Of a stretch of 11,243 nt of DNA, positions 7,081 to 11,243 are shown piece by piece (position 1 is the stretch's first letter; each line of letters opens with the position of its first letter). Both the position numbers and the translations under genes were made by a program. This DNA is from Allobrachymonas sp. (GTDB taxonomy: Bacteria > Pseudomonadota > Gammaproteobacteria > Burkholderiales > Burkholderiaceae_C). The notes beneath the pieces were generated by a model. The model searched no databases, was not told where the DNA came from, and was given only the letters and a program-made list of their open reading frames with translations. Location: positions 1 to 11,243 of the forward strand of contig JAAUOI010000073.1 in assembly GCA_012036375.1 (NCBI GenBank). The letters run 5' to 3'.

Positions 7081-8518
7081 TTGGTAGAGGATAACGATGC
7101 CGTCGGGCTGCCTTCTGCCGCGCTGGATTTCACGATATCTTGCAAATTCAGCCGCCCTTGCTCGCTGATTTGCACGCGTGCGAAAAAGTCGGTGAGCGCT
7201 GCTTCGCCTACATCCACGCGCAGCGGCGCACCGGGCTTCACATCGACGGCGAGGGCTTTGACGTTGAGCGCTCGCCAGTTGATCAGCTCATCGCCCGCCG
7301 CCGCGCCAGACGAAGCCGCCAATGCCGCGCCGCGCAACGTGGTTTGCAGCTCTTCGAGCACCACATCGCCTGCAAGCTGCGTTTGCAAATCCGGCGTCGG
7401 TTTGCGCGATTTGCAGTTTGCCGTTGTAGCTGGCTTCTAGGCGCAGCAGATCGATATTGAGCGCGTCTTCAAAATAGGGCTCGAAAGCATGCACAGGAAT
7501 GCGCTGGAGCTGGCCGCTCAATTGCACGGCCAGCGGCGCGGGCGTGATCTGGCCTTGCAGCTTGATCTGGCCGACATCTGCGGCTACTTTGGTGAGCCCT
7601 TGGGATTGCGCATCACCTTGGGCCAAATTGAGGCTCAGGTTAATCGGGATGGGTTTATTGGCGAGCTGGCTACCTTGCAACTCAATGCCTTTGGCGCTGG
7701 CTTTGAGTTGGGCGATGTCGATGGCGACGGGCTTTTTGGCGGCGGGGTTGGGCAGGCGATCAAGGAAGGCCAGTTGCGGCGCGTCGAGTTCGACTTCAGC
7801 CAGCGAGACTTTCCAGTCTGCGGATGTGGATGAAGTTGCTGGCGTGGCAGCAGGTGTTGGCGAGCTCGATGAAGCAGGCGCATTCGCCGCTCGCAGCCAA
7901 TCTAGCGCCATCCAGTTGCCTTGTGCGCTTCGCTCCACGCGGGTTTGCACGCCGTTGGCCGCCACTTTGGCCACTTTCACCGTTTGCGCCACCAGATCAA
8001 TCTGCGCCCCAGAAGCTGCCAACGATTTCAATTGCGCCAGCCGCGTTTTGCCTTGATTGAGTTGCACGTTGGACAGCTGCGCCTGCGGCAGCGTGATTTG
8101 CAGCGCCGCTTTTTGCCCGCCCTGCTGCGCCTGCCATAGAATGCCCGCCTTCACATCCGCGTTGCCTGAGAGCGCCGGAATCAACACGCTTTGCCAATAC
8201 GGCGACAGCGATGCCAGCGGCAGCGCCGAGAGCTGCGCACTCACACTGGCTTTGACATCCGTGGCCGTGCCAGAAAACGTCAAACTGCCCTGCTCCACCA
8301 AGCTGCTGCCTTCAAAGGCAATGGGCTGCGGCTCTTTGGCCTTGTCTTCTGCGATGAAAGGCCAAGCGATTTGCTTGGCTTGCAGGTTCAGATCTTTGGC
8401 CGCCAATGTGGCGCGCGGCGTATTGGCCTCATCGCTCCAAGTCACCGAGCCTTGCACGAGGCTCACGCGCTCGATGCTGATGCTCCACGGCGTAGTGTTG
8501 ACACCGGCTGGAGAGGTG

Positions 8519-8584
8519 TTTTTAAAGTCTTTTTGGCCATTTGCCGTCACAGAATCTGCGCGGAGTGCTTCTTTATTGATAGCA
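8519..8584 (+). repeat. Dispersed repeat, copy 5, inside the DUF748 gene
   Basis: It has the same orientation relative to the gene as copy 4 and is translated as KEALRADSVTANGQKDFKN. The core aatctgcgcggagtgct is identical to copy 4; the sequences diverge after it. It lies in the linker between GQLNLLASSQLK and WSISIERVSLVQG, the position in this module equivalent to that of copy 4. Confidence 0.85.
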
Positions 8585-9663
8585 ACTGGCGTTTGTGATT
8601 TCAACTGTGATGAAGCCAGCAAATTAAGCTGCCCATCTTTGCCACGCCGCACTTGAAGAGCTGGCGCGGTGATTTCAATCGCATCAAGCGCCACGCGCCC
8701 AGAGAGCGGCTGTACTTCTTTCGCCGTGATCTTGATGCCCTGCACTTTGAGCATTTCTTGCCCCGCAGCATCGTTCAGTGCGATGCCCTGCCCCGTGATT
8801 TGCCCCGTGATTTTCACGGCGGGCTTGGGGTTTTGCTCAAAATCAATCTTCAAATCCGCGCCCAAAACGGCAGAAACCGGCTGCACCGGCAAGCCTTTCA
8901 TCACCGCTTTGAGATAAGGCAAATAAGGCGCGAGATCCAGCGCTTTGATCGAGAGTGTTGCATCCGTCTTGCGCGTTTGCACAAAGGGCGTGCTCTGGCC
9001 GGTGCTGTCAAAGCGACTGCCGTTCAGGGCGAAGGCCAAGCGCGGCTCGGTTTTGACCTCGCGCTGCGCTTCTAGGGTGCTTAAAAACGGCAGGCTCAGA
9101 TTCAATTCATCCAAAGTATGCTTTTTGCCGACGGGGCGGTCATCAAATTGCAGCGCCCAATCCTTGAGTGCGATGTTGTAAATCGCAAATTTCGGTGGCT
9201 CGGTGCTCGGCGGTTCGGTGCTTTTGGGCAAGGCAGCAATTTTTGCGAGGATGTCGTCGATGTCGTATTTGCCGTCGCCCACGTGCGTCAAACTGCCACG
9301 CACGCCCTCAATTTCCACCGCGTCCACCACGGGTGCAAGGCGCAGCAGGCTTTGCAGCTCGGCATTCACATAAGCGCGGCCAATACTTAATTGATCACCC
9401 TCTCCGCTGGCCTGCGCGAGCTTCAGGTCTTTGATCTCCAGCTCCAAGGTCCAAGGCTTGAAATCAATGCTGCCCACGCTGAGCTTACGGCCTAGCTTTT
9501 CAGAGGCGAATTTCTCCGCTTGTGATTTCAAAATCGGCGGCACCGCCACCCAAGCCAGCGCCAGGAGTGCGGCGAAGCTGCCCAATCCCCAAGCCAAACG
9601 TTTACGCCAGCGTGATGGTATGGGTTGTGTAGTTTGCGATGTCTCCATACCAGACATTGTGGA

Positions 9664-9722
9664 GCAAAAAACAAGAAAGCCCGGTAGGCCAAGGTCTTCA
9701 ACCTTCGGTCTGCCCGGGCTCG
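9664..9722 (-). terminator. Long-stem terminator just before the DUF748 gene
   Basis: An outer 7-bp stem (agcccgg / ccgggct), a middle 5-bp stem and an inner aaggt/acctt stem stack almost continuously around a 5-base loop (about 9679-9721). On the minus strand they are followed by ttcttgtttttt. The T-tract ends about 9 bases before the possible start at 9657, so the DUF748 transcript either starts downstream of it or must read through it. Confidence 0.7.
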
Positions 9723-9835
9723 ATGGCTCAGCTCTTGCTGCATGCCACCTGGGGATGCTGCGCACAGAGCTTGATGTCTGGCGAGCAGTGCAAGCAAGGA
9801 ATTGCTTGCAGGGTGTTGTCAGAGAACTCTGACGC
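9665..9835 (-). ncRNA. Candidate small RNA or attenuator leader upstream of the DUF748 gene
   Basis: Three consecutive stable hairpins are followed by an intrinsic terminator within 170 bases, with no ORF. All lie on the same strand as, and immediately before, the DUF748 start. A minus-strand promoter could be TTGCGA / TATTCC with a 17-base spacer upstream of 9850, but the match is modest. I checked for a 6S-like closing stem joining the two ends and found none. It could be a free small RNA or a conditional leader; nothing in the sequence decides between them. Confidence 0.25.
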
Positions 9836-10033
9836 TTTTAACTCTACGCCTATGGCAAGCGGAATACAAGAAAAATTTTCTAATCGCAACTGGCTTTTGC
9901 TTGCAAGCGTTCAATGAGAAAAAGATTGCAAAAATGCTTGCGCGATGGATGCCAACAATCACTTTTTCAATAGCTTGCTTTCTTTGTTAGACTCCTATCA
10001 GACCTTATTCAGTCTTGCCACGAGTTATTTTTG

Positions 10034-10318
10034 ATGCATTACTCCACCCAAATTCAACCCATCAGTTATTTCAAAGCCAACGCGGCTGAAATACTGGCAA
10101 CCCTCGCCGAGCAGCGCGAGCCCATGTTCATCACGCAAAACGGCCAAGCCAAGGCCGTGCTGCAAGACGTGGCGAGCTATGAGCAACAGCAGGAAACTCT
10201 GGCCATGCTCAAAATTTTGGCGCTGGGTCAACAGCAAGTCAGTTTGGGCAAAGTCAAGCCTGCCGAGCAGGTGATTTCTCGCTTGCGAGCCAAGCATGTC
10301 AAGCCTGCAAAGGTTTGA
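10034..10318 (+). CDS. Type II antitoxin, Phd/YefM family
   Basis: This 94-residue protein would bind and neutralise the toxin encoded next to it, and repress their shared promoter. The N-terminal part matches the Phd/YefM fold: a first strand with the PISYFKANAAEIL segment (residues ~9-22), then a second strand pair REPMFITQNGQAKAVLQDVASYEQ (~29-52), a form highly typical of these antitoxins. The C-terminal third is Lys/Gln-rich and probably disordered until it wraps the toxin. ATG 10034 is preferred over the TTG just before it; the ribosome site is weak (acgag at about nine bases). Its TGA shares a base with the toxin ATG, so the two are translationally coupled. Confidence 0.88.
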   Translation: MHYSTQIQPISYFKANAAEILATLAEQREPMFITQNGQAKAVLQDVASYEQQQETLAMLKILALGQQQVSLGKVKPAEQVISRLRAKHVKPAKV

Positions 10319-10659
10319 TGGTGGCTGGCTCGCCTGAATTTGAGGTCTTGTTGACAGATGGCGCTGAACAGGATTTGGAATCTATCTACGACTACATCGC
10401 CGAATACGACAGCATCGCCAATGCGCAATACGTGCTTGATCGCATGAGTCAAGTGGTGGAGAGCTTGACGCATTTTCCGCATCGCGGCAGCTATCCCAAA
10501 GAACTTGTGGAATTGGGCATCAAGGCGTATCGACAAACGAGCTTCAAGCCCTATCGCTTGATCTACAGCATTACGGACAACCAAGTCTTGATTCATCTGA
10601 TTGCCGACGGAAGACGCAATATGTCGTCTCTGCTGGAACGCAGGCTGCTCAATGCTTGA
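10318..10659 (+). CDS. Type II toxin, RelE/ParE family
   Basis: The product is 113 residues, the usual size for the family. It starts FEVLLTDGAEQDLESIYDYIAEYDS, the RelE/ParE first strand and helix with the D-L-x-x-I-x-x-Y pattern. It then has a THFPHRGSYPKELVELGIKAYRQTSFKPYRLIYSI segment and ends with VLIHLIADGRRNMSSLLERRL, the characteristic last strand and the region holding basic residues. Members act either as ribosome-dependent mRNA interferases (RelE) or on DNA gyrase (ParE). The FKPYRLIY and IADGRR features suit the ParE side, but I would not fix the target from sequence alone. The start overlaps the antitoxin stop (TGATG), with AAAGG at 10308-10312 as ribosome site. All family landmarks are present, so it looks intact. 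Confidence 0.88.
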   Translation: MVAGSPEFEVLLTDGAEQDLESIYDYIAEYDSIANAQYVLDRMSQVVESLTHFPHRGSYPKELVELGIKAYRQTSFKPYRLIYSITDNQVLIHLIADGRRNMSSLLERRLLNA

Positions 10660-10668
10660 GCACGAAAA

Positions 10669-10692
10669 TGAAAAAAGCCAGCAAAGCTGGCT
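10669..10692 (-). terminator. Terminator of tRNA-Leu
   Basis: A perfect 7-bp stem agccagc-aaa-gctggct (10676-10692) is followed on the minus strand by a run of six Ts. It lies 28 bases downstream of the tRNA 3' end and faces the toxin gene stop across a few bases. The stem could also slow + strand transcription, although no T-tract follows it on that strand. Confidence 0.85.
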
Positions 10693-10719
10693 ATCATTCG
10701 TCTCAATCCAGATTGGATT

Positions 10720-10804
<85 letters not shown>

Positions 10805-10820
10805 AATTTCAGAATCAAGG

Positions 10821-10826
10821 ATTGTA
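10821..10826 (-). promoter_or_regulatory. Possible -10 box of tRNA-Leu
   Basis: TACAAT on the minus strand (five of six to consensus) lies about 17 bases before the mature tRNA 5' end, giving a short leader. The -35 region at 17-base spacing is poor, so this is a weak call. Confidence 0.35.
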
Positions 10827-11243
10827 TATCAAAGCGAACCCCAAATACGCAGCGCCCACCTCTAGCAGCACTGCAATCACCGAAGAATTAGAAGGCACTG
10901 TGCTCGGCCATCGTGATGGGCACGGATTTGTGCAGCGCGATGATGGCGATGGCGATATTTACTTGCCGCCCAATGAAATGCGCGCTGTCTTACACCGCGA
11001 TCGGGTGCGCGTGCGCGTGGTGCGTATGGACCGGCGCGGGCGGCCAGAAGGGCGCGTCACAGAAATCGTTGAGCGACCCAAGCAGCCGATCATTGGCCGC
11101 TTGTTGCAAGAAGGCGGCGTGTGGCTCGTAGCGCCAGAGGACAAGCGCTATGGCCAGGATGTGCTGATTCCGAAAACGCAACCGGGCATGCCAAGGCGGG
11201 GCAAGTAGTCGTCGTTCAATTGACCGAGCCGCCCTCACTCTAT
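10822..11243 (+). pseudogene. rnr: Ribonuclease R, N-terminal part, frameshifted near the edge
   Basis: RNase R is a processive 3'-5' exoribonuclease that degrades structured RNA. The readable part covers the cold-shock-type OB domain: LEGTVLGHRDGHGFVQRDD then GDIYLPPNEMRAVLHRDRV. The conserved PIIGRLLQEGGVWLVAPEDK and RYGQDVLIPK segments follow. After IPK the frame ends at TAG 11206-11208, but the next frame continues NATGHAKAGQVVVVQLTEPPSLY to the window edge, exactly the family sequence. One A is missing at the AAAA run (11173-11176). The start is unresolved: no ATG lies in frame between the tRNA and the OB domain. TTG 10822 has AAGGA with no spacing, and GTG 10777 lies inside the tRNA. 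The usual N-terminal helix-turn-helix is absent, as I recall for shorter Comamonadaceae forms. A real frameshift would probably be harmful, so a sequencing error is likely. Confidence 0.85.

Larger units (their letters stand above)
5765..9648 (-). pseudogene. DUF748 / AsmA-like envelope protein, broken by two frameshifts
   Basis: With two single-base corrections the gene reads as one DUF748 protein of about 1293 residues. It has an N-terminal membrane anchor (LAWGLGSFAALLALAWVAVPPIL), then LKSQAEKFASEKLGRKLSVG and repeated AsmA-like modules (DLNLQAKQIAW, FEPYFEDALNIDLLRL, FEGSSLVEQGS). The typical C-terminus follows: INLPVQGSLNDPQFSIG, the ITSPFSLLASAFGGG segment, then AEYPALLKEVYKR and GVAVRDFL. 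Family members are periplasm-facing, anchored in the inner membrane, and are thought to act in envelope lipid or polysaccharide handling. Frame breaks lie at about 7391-7415 and 6078-6108, each equal to one extra base. The middle piece has no real start (its first codon is an internal TTG), which argues for one broken gene, not three. Two dispersed repeats are read through in frame. ATG 9657 is an alternative start. Whether the breaks are biological or sequencing errors is open. Confidence 0.8.
9658..10033. other. Hairpin-rich intergenic gap
   Basis: No credible protein gene is seen in these 376 bases. From right to left on the minus strand it contains a perfect hairpin at 9818-9833 (gtcaga-gaac-tctgac), a 9-bp perfect hairpin at 9789-9810 (tgcaagcaa arms), a nested hairpin at 9730-9771 closed by agctct/agagct, and the strong terminator at 9667-9721. 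The last ~100 bases (9934-10033) precede the antitoxin and should hold its promoter. I see only a weak AGACT-N17-AGTCT inverted repeat (9989-10015) there, and no clear -35/-10 pair. Confidence 0.55.

Noticed and set aside
9665..9835. Resemblance to 6S RNA (length ~170 and a tgaag-loop hairpin near the 3' end)
   Set aside because: 6S RNA needs its two ends to pair in a long closing stem around a central bubble. The ends here do not pair, and the 3' stem is a local terminator.
9899..9978. GCTTGC at 9899, 9936 and 9973, exactly 37 bases apart, resembling an iteron or CRISPR-like array
   Set aside because: The sequence between the hexamers is not repeated, and three hexamers at equal spacing can arise by chance in this GC-skewed region. 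No repeat or spacer structure and no cas genes are present.
9989..10015. AGACT-N17-AGTCT inverted repeat as antitoxin operator
   Set aside because: The half-sites are only five bases, and no -35/-10 pair overlaps convincingly. It is plausible but not supportable as a feature.

Overview
The window looks like a chromosomal segment of a betaproteobacterium, most likely Burkholderiales and near Comamonadaceae. The evidence is a tRNA-Leu(CAG) divergent from an RNase R gene whose sequence is typical of that group, a long DUF748/AsmA-like envelope gene, a glycine-zipper 17-kDa-antigen-type protein, and a dispersed ~65-bp repeat of a kind I associate with that family. This placement comes from recalled family sequence, not from a search.

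Layout. The left edge holds the last 28 codons of an unidentified + strand gene and its intrinsic terminator (1-138). Next is an IS481-like transposase gene (245-1292, +1 frameshifted) bracketed by two inverted copies of the repeat (134-203 and 1314-1380). An AT-richer gap (1381-1786) follows, containing a strong minus-strand terminator and a foldable stretch that may be a small RNA. Four minus-strand units come next: a secreted DUF6923/DUF11 protein (1787-4552), a further repeat copy (4650-4714), a glycine-zipper envelope protein with a His-rich tail (4757-5614), and a DUF748 gene (5765-9648) broken by two frameshifts. Two repeat copies lie inside the DUF748 gene (7015-7080 and 8519-8584) and are read through in frame. 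Upstream of it is a hairpin-rich gap ending in a strong terminator (9658-10033). The right end carries a Phd/YefM-RelE/ParE toxin-antitoxin pair (+), a tRNA-Leu(CAG) with its terminator (minus), and the 5' part of rnr (+), which is frameshifted near the window edge.

How it fits together. The three large minus-strand genes all encode exported or envelope proteins, but they are separated by terminators or repeats and are probably not one operon. The transposase unit and the toxin-antitoxin pair are accessory; the tRNA and rnr are housekeeping.

Most notable. The repeat family has five copies in 11 kb. All five keep the same 51-nt core without indels, and that core has an essentially open reading frame giving a S-I-A-L-R-A-D-like peptide. 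Two copies supply about 20 residues each to the DUF748 protein, both at equivalent inter-module linkers, which recalls the protein-inserted palindromic elements of Rickettsia. Separately, four apparent single-base frameshifts in 11 kb mean that either the assembly has residual indel errors or several genes are decaying.
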